Part shown: piece after piece, positions 1 through 8,249 of the stretch
Layout: every line of letters starts with the position of its first letter
Position numbering within the stretch: position 1 is the first letter of the stretch
Assembly (NCBI GenBank): GCA_024403675.1
Contig: JAKSRH010000011.1
Span: 1-61,229, forward strand
Source: Saccharofermentans sp.
GTDB lineage: Bacteria; Bacillota; Clostridia; Saccharofermentanales; Saccharofermentanaceae
DNA length: 61,229 nt
Reading direction: 5' to 3'
The notes under the pieces: model-generated
Seen by the model: the letters and a program-made list of their open reading frames with translations, nothing else
Databases searched by the model: none
What the model was told of the DNA's origin: nothing
Made by a program: the position numbers and the translations under genes

Positions 1-119
1 ATCCAAAGCTTACGCCATGTTGTGAACTTCTTATCAGGAGAAAAGATATACTGCATCTCCTTACTAGCATAACGAGAGTTAAGTGGACTCTCATAGGATG
101 ATTTCTTCATATCAGCCAT
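1..119 (-). CDS. purB: Adenylosuccinate lyase, N-terminal fragment
   Basis: The minus strand gives the first 39 residues of a protein that runs off the left edge. It contains [18 protein letters not shown] followed by TTWRKLW, the conserved start of clostridial adenylosuccinate lyase, which acts twice in purine synthesis (SAICAR to AICAR, and adenylosuccinate to AMP). A GGAGG lies about 11 bases before the ATG, inside the last codons of the upstream aminotransferase gene, and the two genes are only 6 bases apart, so they are probably co-transcribed. The identification rests on the N-terminus alone because the catalytic domain is outside the window. Confidence 0.88.
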   Translation of the reverse strand, partial: MADMKKSSYESPLNSRYASKEMQYIFSPDKKFTTWRKLW

Positions 120-125
120 GATTAA

Positions 126-1409
126 TTAAGCCTCCAAGATTTTTTCTACTGCAGTAAGTTTAACACAAACAGAGAATACTTCTACTGCCTTCTCAATATC
201 TGAGATGGATGGGAAGCTTGGAGCGATACGAATATTAGAATCCTGAGGATCCTTACCATATGGGAAAGTAGCACCAGCAGGTGTAAATGCAACACCAAGT
301 TCATTACACATTGCGATAACCTTCTTAGCTGTACCTGGGAATGTATTTACAGAAATAAAGTAACCACCAAGAGGCTTATTCCAGTTAGCAGCATCTGTAC
401 CTGTAAGTTCCTTATCAAGAATATCGAGTGTAAGCTCGAACTTAGGACGAAGAATATCAGCATGCTTCATCATGTGTGTCTTAATAGCATCAAGATTAGG
501 AAGGAATCTAGCGTGTGCATACTGAGAAATCTTGTTAGCACCAATTGTCTGAACACTAAGAATCTTCTTAGCAGCATCAAAGTTCTCCTTATTTGCTGTA
601 AATGCAGCTACACCAGAAGAAGCGTGTGTTATCTTAGATGTTGATGCGAACTCATATACTCTAGATGCATTACCATACTCAGCACAAAGAGAAAGCATCT
701 CAGGAAGCTTACCCTGCTTAGCCTCATCAGCATAAAGATGATGAACGCTATATGCATTATCCCAATAAATTCTGAAGTCCTTTGCACCTGTCTTCATAGA
801 AGCAAGTCTTCTGCATGTCTCCTCAGAATAAACATATCCATCTGGGTTTGTATAACATGGAACAGACCACATACCAAGAACCTTAGGGTCCTTTACAAGT
901 TCCTCTACCATATCCATATCAGGACCATTTTCATTAAGTGGAACTGGGATGAGCTCAAATCCTAATGTCTCTGTTACCTTAAAATGTCTATCATAACCAG
1001 GAACTGGGCAAAGCCACTTTCTACCCTCAATCAGTCCCCATGGCTTCTCGGAATCATGCTCACCAAATACAACTGCTCTCATGAGTGTATCAAACATAAG
1101 GTTAAGAGAAGAACCATTACCAATATAAATAAGATCCTTATCTACATTAAGCCACTCAGCAAAAACCTCTCTGAGCTCAACGATACCAGTTGGGATACCA
1201 TAGTTACGAACATCACCAGAAGCAGACTTAAAATCAGAATCTTCCATACCAACATACATATCATTACTAAGGGAAAGCTGCTCTGGACATGGCTTACCTC
1301 TAGTCATATCAAGCTTAAGATTCATTGTCTTAAAAGCTTCAATTCTCTTAGAAAGCTCAGCGCGCTCCTGATTAAGTTCTTCTTTTGTCATTTCCTTATA
1401 GGACTTCAT
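126..1409 (-). CDS. PLP-dependent aminotransferase, class I, MocR-type fold
   Basis: A 427-residue fold-type I aminotransferase of the clostridial group often annotated as aspartate aminotransferase-like. The start MKSYKEMTKEE is chosen because GGAGG sits 6 bases before it; the frame is open further upstream but has no ribosome site. Visible features are the TRGKP motif near residues 37-41, the cofactor-contacting WDNAY at 216-220 (Asp217), and SKITH at 258-262, whose Lys259 should form the PLP Schiff base. The amino donor cannot be read from sequence. It precedes purB by 6 bases and probably shares its transcript. Confidence 0.85.
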   Translation of the reverse strand: MKSYKEMTKEELNQERAELSKRIEAFKTMNLKLDMTRGKPCPEQLSLSNDMYVGMEDSDFKSASGDVRNYGIPTGIVELREVFAEWLNVDKDLIYIGNGSSLNLMFDTLMRAVVFGEHDSEKPWGLIEGRKWLCPVPGYDRHFKVTETLGFELIPVPLNENGPDMDMVEELVKDPKVLGMWSVPCYTNPDGYVYSEETCRRLASMKTGAKDFRIYWDNAYSVHHLYADEAKQGKLPEMLSLCAEYGNASRVYEFASTSKITHASSGVAAFTANKENFDAAKKILSVQTIGANKISQYAHARFLPNLDAIKTHMMKHADILRPKFELTLDILDKELTGTDAANWNKPLGGYFISVNTFPGTAKKVIAMCNELGVAFTPAGATFPYGKDPQDSNIRIAPSFPSISDIEKAVEVFSVCVKLTAVEKILEA

Positions 1410-1532
1410 GTGTTGCCTCCAAACCCGTTTTTTGAAATTTTCCACTATATCATATTGCATTTTGAGAGGAATATAACCCTCAAAACCAAAATGATTATAA
1501 TAAAAATGCAAGAAACAAGCAACGATTATTCA

Positions 1533-1925
1533 TTAAAAAGGTATAATTTCGACATTTTGTATTAAACCATCTCTATTATGGGTCACTGCTCCTATCAAAA
1601 ATATGATATTAGAGTCAAATAATCGATGTTTATTTACAAATATCTGAGCAGTCTTCATTAATTTCCTATATTTAGAATTAGTAATTGCTTCTTCTGGTGA
1701 CGAATAATAATTACCGCCAATGCGAGACTTAACTTCAACTATAAATATGTCACCATCTTTAGTGAATACTGAATCAAGCTCTCCTATATTATGAACTGCA
1801 TAATTTCTAGCTAATAACCTATAACCACTCTTTACCATCTTTGAAATTACAGCTTCTTCACCATTATCACCAATGACTCTTTTGTAAGTTCGATTATCAT
1901 CACCAGTATATTTAATTATTTCCAT
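1533..1925 (-). CDS. yraN: YraN/UPF0102 family endonuclease-like protein
   Basis: A 130-residue protein with the Holliday-junction-resolvase-like PD-(D/E)XK core of the YraN family: GEEA near residue 22, GELD at 48-51 and VEVKSR at 63-68, giving Asp51, Glu64 and Lys66 as the likely metal and catalytic residues. The ATG at 1925 is preferred over the GTG 12 bases upstream because that GTG forms part of the GTGAGG ribosome site. In many genomes yraN sits beside rnhB; here it stands alone and divergent from a membrane-protein gene. A GAAC-N4-GTTC palindrome overlaps its predicted transcription start, which would fit DNA-damage control. Confidence 0.85.
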   Translation of the reverse strand: MEIIKYTGDDNRTYKRVIGDNGEEAVISKMVKSGYRLLARNYAVHNIGELDSVFTKDGDIFIVEVKSRIGGNYYSSPEEAITNSKYRKLMKTAQIFVNKHRLFDSNIIFLIGAVTHNRDGLIQNVEIIPF

Positions 1926-1940
1926 AAAAAACCTCACAAC

Positions 1941-1961
1941 AGAACATTTGTTCTTATTATA
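1941..1961 (-). promoter_or_regulatory. yraN promoter with LexA-like palindrome
   Basis: Reading the minus strand, TGC-TATAAT (extended -10; the hexamer is 1961-1956) precedes yraN, and the perfect palindrome AGAAC-ATTT-GTTCT occupies 1941-1954, over the expected start point. GAAC-N4-GTTC is the core of the Firmicutes LexA/DinR box. The site lies between divergent genes, so it could also touch the gene beginning at 2042. The motif match is seen directly; LexA binding is inferred. Confidence 0.5.
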
Positions 1962-2001
1962 GCATAATGCAGTAATTATGTGTTTAAGAATTGAGGATTT
2001 T

Positions 2002-2037
2002 ATGAATATAATTTTGTTCTCATTTGTTGTTATATAA
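2002..2037 (+). other. Possible leader mini-ORF (11 codons plus stop)
   Basis: TTGAGG followed 5 bases later by ATG begins MNIILFSFVVI and a stop, ending 4 bases before the ATG of the next gene, which has no ribosome site of its own. It may be a translational-coupling leader peptide, or the gene may start differently. This is inference from signal placement only. Confidence 0.35.
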
Positions 2038-2041
2038 ATTT

Positions 2042-2680
2042 ATGGATAAGGAATATCATACAAAAGCAGATTTATCAGATTATGTAGAACGAGAAATTAA
2101 TCTTATTACTACATTTTTCAGGCTTACAAAGAAAATGGGAATTATTTTTTCTGCACTACTTATTTTGTCTTTCTTTTATTCAGTGTTTAAGTTAGTTTCA
2201 TGGGGTTTATCTCAAATAGATCCGTTTGCCAACTTATCTTTTGGATTTTCTTTTATATTGATGCTTTTAGAACTTAATTGTCTTATTTGTATGTTTCCTG
2301 CTTTCATCAAACAAGAATACTCATTATTAGCTTTTATACTTTTAACATTTTTTGCTACTTCATTACTTAATAATGACTACTTCACTTCATTAATTATCTT
2401 ATGGTTCTTTATATCATTTAAATTATGGGTTCCAGCTGTTGAAAGAGGAAAACTAAGATATCAGGAATATTGTGTTAATTTAAGAGAAAACTCCCATAGT
2501 GAGGAATCATTTATTTATAAAGTACCAGAATTAACAGTATCACAAGATGCACAAAACGGTTATGCACCACCAATAGATAATTCCGACTTATTTAAAAAGA
2601 AATCTATATATGATGAAAATATCGAACTAGTTGATATGAATAAAGTTTTCAAAACAAAAAATAACGACCCAGAACAGTAA
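2042..2680 (+). CDS. Membrane protein of unknown function
   Basis: A 212-residue protein that I cannot assign to a family. After a short polar N-terminus (MDKEYHTKADLSDYVEREI) there are about four hydrophobic segments between residues 30 and 135, then a hydrophilic cytoplasm-like tail of about 75 residues rich in Asp, Glu and Lys. The ATG at 2042 is used although an in-frame TTG lies at 2024; neither has a good ribosome site, whereas a mini-ORF just upstream does. The last codons are part of a hairpin that serves as terminator for the converging malic enzyme gene. Confidence 0.6.
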   Translation: MDKEYHTKADLSDYVEREINLITTFFRLTKKMGIIFSALLILSFFYSVFKLVSWGLSQIDPFANLSFGFSFILMLLELNCLICMFPAFIKQEYSLLAFILLTFFATSLLNNDYFTSLIILWFFISFKLWVPAVERGKLRYQEYCVNLRENSHSEESFIYKVPELTVSQDAQNGYAPPIDNSDLFKKKSIYDENIELVDMNKVFKTKNNDPEQ

Positions 2681-2694
2681 GTTCTAGGTCGTTA
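2662..2694 (-). terminator. Terminator for malic enzyme gene, inside the 3' end of the converging gene
   Basis: TAACGACC-C-AGAAC, loop AGTAA, GTTCT-A-GGTCGTTA forms a stem of about 13 bp. On the minus strand it is followed by ATTTTTTGTTTT, so it works best for the malic enzyme transcript. Its left arm and loop are the last coding bases of the plus-strand membrane-protein gene. Confidence 0.75.
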
Positions 2695-2716
2695 ATTAAT
2701 ATAAACTAATTAACTA

Positions 2717-3898
2717 TTAGAGTCTAGCAACACCAGTGTCTCTAGCAGCCTGTGCAACTGCAGCAGCTACTGCCTTACCTACACGTGGATCGAATGCATC
2801 TGGGAGAATGTAGTCTGGGTTAAGCTCCTCATCAGAAACGATAGAAGCAATAGCCTCAGAAGCTGCAATCTTCATTGCATCATTGATATCAGAAGCTCTT
2901 ACATCAAGAGCACCACGGAAGATACCTGGGAAAGCAAGTACGTTATTAACCTGGTTAGGAAAATCAGAACGACCTGTAGCCATAACTGCTACGCCAGCCT
3001 TCTTAGCCTCATCTGGCATAATTTCTGGTGTAGGGTTAGCACAAGCAAATACGATTGGATCCTTAGCCATTGTAGCTACCATCTCAGCTGTAAGTGTTCC
3101 TGGAGCAGATACGCCGATAAATACATCAGCACCAACGAGAACCTCAGCGAGTGTTCCCTTCTTACCCTTCTGGTTAGTAATAGCAGCAATCTCTTCCTTA
3201 GCTGGGTTCATGTTATTTGGTCTACCAGCATAGATTGCACCAGCACGGTCACAGAGAACAACGTCCTGAAGACCACGAGAAATAAGAAGCTTTGTAATAG
3301 CTGTAGCAGCTGCACCAGCTCCATTAACAACTACAGAAATGTTGTTGATGTCCTTGCCTGTGAGCTTAAGAGCATTAATCATACCAGCGAGAGTGATAAC
3401 AGCTGTACCATGCTGATCATCATGGAAAATAGGGATATCAACTTCTGGATCTTCCTTAAGTCTCTTCTCAATTTCAAAACAACGTGGAGCAGAGATATCC
3501 TCGAGGTTAACACCACCAAAGGAACCAGCAAGAAGCTTAACTGTCTTTACGATATCATCAACATCCTTAGAACGTACGCAAAGTGGGAATGCATCAACAT
3601 CACCGAAAGCCTTAAAGAGTGCGCATTTACCTTCCATAACTGGCATACCAGCCTCTGGTCCAATATCACCAAGACCAAGAACAGCTGTACCATCAGTAAC
3701 TACTGCTACGAGGTTAGATCTTCTTGTGTACTTATAAGAAAGATCAACATTATCAGAAATCTCAAGACATGGAGCAGCAACACCTGGTGTATATGCGATA
3801 GAAAGAGCCTCCTTAGAATCTACTGGTGCTCTTGCAATAACCTCAATCTTACCTTTCCATTCAGTGTGCTTCTGAATTGCAATCTCATTGTTATCCAT
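2717..3898 (-). CDS. NAD(P)-dependent malic enzyme
   Basis: A 393-residue short bacterial malic enzyme that oxidatively decarboxylates malate to pyruvate. The active-site Tyr36 lies in AYTPGVA, Lys91 in MEGKCALFK, and the metal-binding acidic cluster in FHDDQHGTA (158-166). A Rossmann motif follows in NGAGAAATA near 191-199. GGAGG sits 9 bases before the ATG. The gene is monocistronic and ends at the strong hairpin after position 2717. Coenzyme preference (NAD or NADP) cannot be judged with confidence. It would link the C4-acid pool to pyruvate, like the carboxytransferase operon near 47-50 kb. Confidence 0.92.
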   Translation of the reverse strand: MDNNEIAIQKHTEWKGKIEVIARAPVDSKEALSIAYTPGVAAPCLEISDNVDLSYKYTRRSNLVAVVTDGTAVLGLGDIGPEAGMPVMEGKCALFKAFGDVDAFPLCVRSKDVDDIVKTVKLLAGSFGGVNLEDISAPRCFEIEKRLKEDPEVDIPIFHDDQHGTAVITLAGMINALKLTGKDINNISVVVNGAGAAATAITKLLISRGLQDVVLCDRAGAIYAGRPNNMNPAKEEIAAITNQKGKKGTLAEVLVGADVFIGVSAPGTLTAEMVATMAKDPIVFACANPTPEIMPDEAKKAGVAVMATGRSDFPNQVNNVLAFPGIFRGALDVRASDINDAMKIAASEAIASIVSDEELNPDYILPDAFDPRVGKAVAAAVAQAARDTGVARL

Positions 3899-3943
3899 TT
3901 TTCTATTCCTCCGTATATAAATACAAATATATAATTCAGTCCA

Positions 3944-4774
3944 TTACTCTTCATCAGGAGTCGGAACATCATTATCTTTTTTCATCATATTCTCCAACTC
4001 ACTCATATCAGGATTAACGATAATTCTAAATCCACCAGGCAACTGGAGCATACGTATGTAAATAATACCAACATATCGTCCTAGTGCTAACAAAAGAAAT
4101 ACATTAACAAAAGGTACCATAGCGGCTCTAGTCGCAATAGAAATATTAGCTAACAATTCCAATACAATATCAAAAATAAAGTAAACAAATAAAAGCAAAG
4201 ACAAATTACGACTATTGGTTAAATAATAACCTTTTGTAACTTCAAACATTCCCCTAAAGCTACCCACCAAGCTTCTATCACCAGATAAATAACATGCTGG
4301 AAACATTATCAGATACGGGAAGATAATAATAAAAAACAAAAATAAGTACAACACAAAAACAGAAAAGATACTTAATACAATCGCACTTATTAAACTTAAG
4401 AAAATGAACCTAAAAATCAGCTTTCCAATAGATATAGCTTTATCAGGTTGTTTACGAAGTCTATATGTTCTAATGAATACGCCAGTATAAAGCCAGGAAG
4501 CCATAATATCGATGTAACCAACTAACAAACTGATACCAAGGAAAATATAATTACCTTTTGTAAGCGGAATACTATCTAAAGAAGTAATACTAGAATAATC
4601 ACCTGATTCAATAATTTTATTCATCCATGCCATATAGACATCAAAATTAGTATCACCTATTGGAAAGAAAATGAAATATAAGTTAAGCGCGATAAGCAAT
4701 ACAAATAGAATGCGCACAAATATGCGTTTACCTAAAGCATCTATTCTAAAAATCTCAAAAAATGAATTTCTCAT
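3944..4774 (-). CDS. Multi-pass membrane protein, DUF975-like
   Basis: A 276-residue integral membrane protein with about six hydrophobic segments and a short acidic tail ending PTPDEE. The sequence G-RSLVGSFRGMFEVTKGYY between the third and fourth helices is reminiscent of the DUF975 group of Firmicutes membrane proteins, but I am not certain of that. MRNSFFEIFR is chosen as the start; an upstream extension would overlap the divergent glutamine synthetase gene and lacks a membrane-protein character at its start. No clear Shine-Dalgarno is visible. Function unknown. Confidence 0.6.
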   Translation of the reverse strand: MRNSFFEIFRIDALGKRIFVRILFVLLIALNLYFIFFPIGDTNFDVYMAWMNKIIESGDYSSITSLDSIPLTKGNYIFLGISLLVGYIDIMASWLYTGVFIRTYRLRKQPDKAISIGKLIFRFIFLSLISAIVLSIFSVFVLYLFLFFIIIFPYLIMFPACYLSGDRSLVGSFRGMFEVTKGYYLTNSRNLSLLLFVYFIFDIVLELLANISIATRAAMVPFVNVFLLLALGRYVGIIYIRMLQLPGGFRIIVNPDMSELENMMKKDNDVPTPDEE

Positions 4775-4874
4775 GCGGAAATTTTGCAACAAATTGACAA
4801 TAAAAATCAAGATATATTTTGAGGCAATTATAAATATATATATGTTAGAATATGCGCGTATGAATATAAAGAGG

Positions 4875-4888
4875 ATGGTAAATACCAT
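4875..4888 (+). promoter_or_regulatory. Palindrome abutting the glutamine synthetase start codon
   Basis: ATGGTA-AA-TACCAT is a perfect inverted repeat ending at the base before the ATG. The only ribosome-site-like sequence (GAGGATGG) begins just upstream at 4871 and partly overlaps the left arm, so folding could affect translation. A TTGACA occurs at 4794-4799, but no convincing -10 box stands at the right spacing. Confidence 0.3.
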
Positions 4889-6799
4889 ATGACAGACTTT
4901 AAAGTTAACCCAGATCTTATCGGAATAATCCCTCCAGATAAGCACAAGGCTGAGGATATTGTTGCTATTCTTGATGCACATCCTGAAATTAAATTTGTTT
5001 CTTTAATGGGTGTTGATCTCGCTGGTAACGATACAGACGAGAGAATCCCAATTAAGGATTTCCACGATAACCTTGAAAATTATCTTAATGGACATGCTGT
5101 ACAGACAGACGGTTCTTCAGTTGTACTACCGGGAATTGCTACACTGAACGACGGTAAAGTTGATCTTGTACCTGATATCGAAGTTGTATGGTATATCGAC
5201 TATAACTACGAGCATATTGATGCGAAGACTGGTCTTCCAGTTGGAACACTTCGTATTCCTTCTTTCCTTCTCCACAACGACGAACCTGTTTGTTCACGTT
5301 CTGTCCTCAAGAAGAGTGCACAGTATTTCGAGAAGGTTCTTACTGAGAGATTCAGCACAGACGCCAAGCTTTGTGAAGAATATGGTTTTGAGCCAGAAGA
5401 TCTTTCCAAGATTACTTTAATTATGGCTACAGAGCTCGAGTTCTGGGTAAACTCCCCTGACGAGAAGATTTCTACAGAGAGCCTTTCTATCTCACAGGTT
5501 CTTAAGGAATCTTACTGGAAGCGTACAAAGGGTGTCGTAAGAACTGCACTCGAGCAGGTTATCCTCGTTCTTGACCAGTATGGTTTTAATCCAGAGATGG
5601 GTCATAAAGAAGTTGGTGGTGTTAAGGCTGCTGTAACTTCCACTGGTGACTTCCACTCCATCATGGAGCAGCTTGAGGTTGACTGGAAGTATTCCGATGC
5701 ACTTCAGGGCGCTGATTATGAGCTTCAGGCAAGAATTCTTATTAAGGAAATCTTCCGTATGCACGGTCTTGAAGTAAGTTTCATGGCTAAGCCTATTCCT
5801 GGCGTTGCAGGTTCTGGTGAGCACACTCATGTTAATGTGGTTGCTTTCCTTAAAAATGGCAAGAAAATTAACCTTTTTGCTCCAGAAAATCTTAAGGAAG
5901 ACTACCTTTCCCGTCTTGGTTGGGGTTCTCTCATGGGCATCATGAAGCACTACGACCTCATTAACCCATTCGTTTCTGCAACAACTGATGCATTTAACAG
6001 ATTACAGCCTGGTTTCGAAGCACCTACACATGCAGTTGCTTCCATCGGTAAGGATGTACTCACACCTTCTCGTAACCGTTCTGTACTTCTTGGCTTAGTT
6101 AGAAGCGAAGACAACAAGTATGCTACAAGATTTGAGCTTCGTGCCCCAAACCCACATACAAACACATACCTTTGTCTTTCTGCTATTTACCAGTGCATGC
6201 TTGATGGTATTGCATATGCACTCGATTCTGGCAAGACAAAGAAAGAACTCGAAAATGAATTTATTAAGCCTTATGGCGAGGCTGGAGATTATCTCTTAGC
6301 AAACAAGCTTTATCGTTGTGAGGAAGACATCTTCGAGACAATGAACGAAGAGCAGAGAGATACAATGTTTGGTGTACCACCTGCGACAGTTTATGATTCT
6401 CTCAAGAATTTCATTTCTGATGATTCAGCTACAGAAATTCTCTGTGCTGGTAACGTATTTAATGAAAAGGTTCTTACTTCCTACTCTAGAGCTATGCTTG
6501 ACATGTGGCAGTATGAACTTCTCGAGAGACTTATTCCATCTAACCTCACAAAGATTAAGACTTATGTTAAGCTCCACACAGCACCTAACACAGTTGATGA
6601 TGATCTTTGGAATGATATTGATACACTTAAGAATTCTCTTGCAAAGAACAGTGGCGAGAGCACATCTGTATTTACAGATATTAAGAATGCTATTAACGCT
6701 AAGAATCTTAAGGATATCTCTAGACTACAGATTAGAATGAGCCAGGATATGAAGGAACTTGCAGCACTTTATAAAGAGTACAGCGAGAATCAGATTTAA
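4889..6799 (+). CDS. Glutamine synthetase, long clostridial form
   Basis: A 636-residue glutamine synthetase that ligates ammonia to glutamate using ATP. It has the N-terminal beta-grasp region (KFVSLMGVDLAGNDTDERIP, 35-54, and VQTDGSSVVLPGIA, 71-84), the metal-binding TELEF at 181-185, GHKEVG at 238-243, the ATP-site GSGEHTHVN at 308-316, and a glutamate-site RFELRAPNPHTN segment. At about 640 residues it is much longer than the 440-470 residues of standard GSI; the extra C-terminal portion of about 150 residues is helical and charged. It stands alone, divergent from a membrane-protein gene, with no GlnR-type neighbour visible. Confidence 0.9.
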   Translation: MTDFKVNPDLIGIIPPDKHKAEDIVAILDAHPEIKFVSLMGVDLAGNDTDERIPIKDFHDNLENYLNGHAVQTDGSSVVLPGIATLNDGKVDLVPDIEVVWYIDYNYEHIDAKTGLPVGTLRIPSFLLHNDEPVCSRSVLKKSAQYFEKVLTERFSTDAKLCEEYGFEPEDLSKITLIMATELEFWVNSPDEKISTESLSISQVLKESYWKRTKGVVRTALEQVILVLDQYGFNPEMGHKEVGGVKAAVTSTGDFHSIMEQLEVDWKYSDALQGADYELQARILIKEIFRMHGLEVSFMAKPIPGVAGSGEHTHVNVVAFLKNGKKINLFAPENLKEDYLSRLGWGSLMGIMKHYDLINPFVSATTDAFNRLQPGFEAPTHAVASIGKDVLTPSRNRSVLLGLVRSEDNKYATRFELRAPNPHTNTYLCLSAIYQCMLDGIAYALDSGKTKKELENEFIKPYGEAGDYLLANKLYRCEEDIFETMNEEQRDTMFGVPPATVYDSLKNFISDDSATEILCAGNVFNEKVLTSYSRAMLDMWQYELLERLIPSNLTKIKTYVKLHTAPNTVDDDLWNDIDTLKNSLAKNSGESTSVFTDIKNAINAKNLKDISRLQIRMSQDMKELAALYKEYSENQI

Positions 6800-6826
6800 T
6801 ACTCTTTAATCTTATTGGTGACCTCT

Positions 6827-7642
6827 ATGACCTTATACGATATTTGTTGGTATTTTGTACTATATTCATTTATCGGCTGGGTAATAGAGGTCATTTTTCA
6901 TGCTGTAACTCTTGGCAAAATCATGAACCGAGGATTTCTTAATGGTCCCGTCTGCCCTGTTTATGGATTTGGAATGATTGCAGTACTATCCGTATATGAG
7001 TTTGTTGGTATCGATAATAGTATTGTTATCTTTATTGAAGGTATTATTCTAACCACAACTATAGAGCTATTAGCAGGATTCATACTAGATAAAGCTTTTC
7101 ATGCAAGATGGTGGAATTATTCAAATGTACCATTTAATCTTCACGGATATATTTGTCTTAAATTCAGTATCATCTGGGGCGCAGCTGTTGTATTTGTACT
7201 AAAAATCTTTAATCCAACACTATATGCTTTAACTATATATTTATTATCACCAAAGTACGGCTGGCCACTATTATTACTCCTTTTATTGGTATTTATTGTT
7301 GATACTGTAGTTACTGCTCTTACACTTATCGGACTTAATAAACAACTTAAAGAACTTGATAGTATTAGTAAAAAACTTCATGTATTAAGCGATAAATTAA
7401 CAGAGGATATAAGTTTAAAATCAATTAACGCAGCACAAAAAGTACAAAATACTCAAATTCAATACTCTCTTGGCAAATCCGAACTACAAGATAAATATGA
7501 TGAAATAAGAAATAGAATCCTTGCTCATAGACATTACGGATCAGGACGACTCATTAACGCCTTCCCTAATGTAATACATAACGAATATCATCATTTGTTA
7601 GAAGATTTGAAAAATAGAATTCAACAACCTAAAGCAAATTGA
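6827..7642 (+). CDS. Putative ABC transporter permease (CmpB/DUF1113 family)
   Basis: A 271-residue protein with about five N-terminal membrane helices and a hydrophilic C-terminal third rich in Lys and Gln. The N-terminal WYFVLYSFIGWVIEV followed by NRGFLNGPVCPVYGFG is the hallmark of the family labelled putative ABC-transporter permease in Firmicutes; the transport role is not demonstrated. The ATG at 6827 is taken, with GGTG just upstream; TTG at 6815 and GTG at 6818 are alternatives. It follows the glutamine synthetase gene by 27 bases and could be read through from it. Confidence 0.75.
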   Translation: MTLYDICWYFVLYSFIGWVIEVIFHAVTLGKIMNRGFLNGPVCPVYGFGMIAVLSVYEFVGIDNSIVIFIEGIILTTTIELLAGFILDKAFHARWWNYSNVPFNLHGYICLKFSIIWGAAVVFVLKIFNPTLYALTIYLLSPKYGWPLLLLLLLVFIVDTVVTALTLIGLNKQLKELDSISKKLHVLSDKLTEDISLKSINAAQKVQNTQIQYSLGKSELQDKYDEIRNRILAHRHYGSGRLINAFPNVIHNEYHHLLEDLKNRIQQPKAN

Positions 7643-7680
7643 CAAAACTTATACCTTTTACTATAATTTTGAAGTCGCTT

Positions 7681-7765
7681 GCGGATGTGGCGAAATGGTA
7701 GACGCAGCAGACTCAAAATCTGCCGACCATAAATCATATGGGTTCGAGTCCCATCATCCGCACCA
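7681..7765 (+). tRNA. tRNA-Leu (anticodon CAA)
   Basis: An 85-nt class II tRNA with a 7-bp acceptor stem GCGGATG/CATCCGC, discriminator A and an encoded CCA. The anticodon stem GCAGA/TCTGC encloses loop CTCAAAA, giving anticodon CAA at 7714-7716 for UUG codons. A long variable arm, typical of Leu, and the T-arm GGTTCGAGTCC are present. A strong terminator follows immediately. Confidence 0.97.
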
Positions 7766-7770
7766 GAATA

Positions 7771-7804
7771 AAAGCTCTCTGATTATCAGAGAGCTTTTTC
7801 TTTT
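7771..7804 (+). terminator. Bidirectional terminator after tRNA-Leu(CAA)
   Basis: AAAGCTCTCTGA, loop TTA, TCAGAGAGCTTT makes a perfect 12-bp stem followed by TTCTTTT. On the minus strand it is followed by T-rich sequence too, so it also ends the sbcD-sbcC-yeiH-eamA transcript. Confidence 0.93.
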
Positions 7805-8249
7805 ACTTTAAATTAATAATGAATAATCCAACTAAGCAAACAATAACACCGACTATTTTATTCCAAGTAATTCCTTCGCGGAAAACTAAAGCACCAACAA
7901 TAATAAGTGCTACTGCAAGAAACGAACTCTGAACTGTAGATGCTGTACTTACCTGCCATCCAGCCTTGTATGCATAAATGAAACCTACTTCAAGTCCTAC
8001 AATAACTAGTCCAAGAACATATGGCGCCCAATTCATCTTGGAGAATTCCTTTATCAAACTAGCATCATGATTCATGGAAAAAAAGAAAATCATGGTACAC
8101 AAAGCACCAACAATATACGTAAGTGTTAGTGCCGCAAATGGATTAACATTATTAGGAACACTCTTTGAACAAATCTGATAGAACACATTAGAAAATACTA
8201 CCAGAGCTATTGGCCAAATATATGAAAACAATACCTCTCTCCTACTCAT
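7803..8249 (-). CDS. EamA/DMT-family small membrane transporter
   Basis: A 148-residue protein with about five membrane helices and the EamA-type ending GALVFREGITWNKIVGVIVCLVGLFIINL. It is half the length of a standard two-repeat DMT exporter and resembles single-EamA proteins that dimerise. MSRREVLF is the start because its ATG overlaps the stop of the upstream yeiH-like gene as TAATG, which implies translational coupling. Substrate unknown. It is the last gene of the sbcDC-led run, and its stop lies in the shared terminator. Confidence 0.75.
   Translation of the reverse strand: MSRREVLFSYIWPIALVVFSNVFYQICSKSVPNNVNPFAALTLTYIVGALCTMIFFFSMNHDASLIKEFSKMNWAPYVLGLVIVGLEVGFIYAYKAGWQVSTASTVQSSFLAVALIIVGALVFREGITWNKIVGVIVCLVGLFIINLK

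Noticed and set aside
4794..4822. TTGACA as a glutamine synthetase promoter
   Set aside because: No acceptable -10 hexamer occurs 16-18 bp downstream, so the element may be chance.
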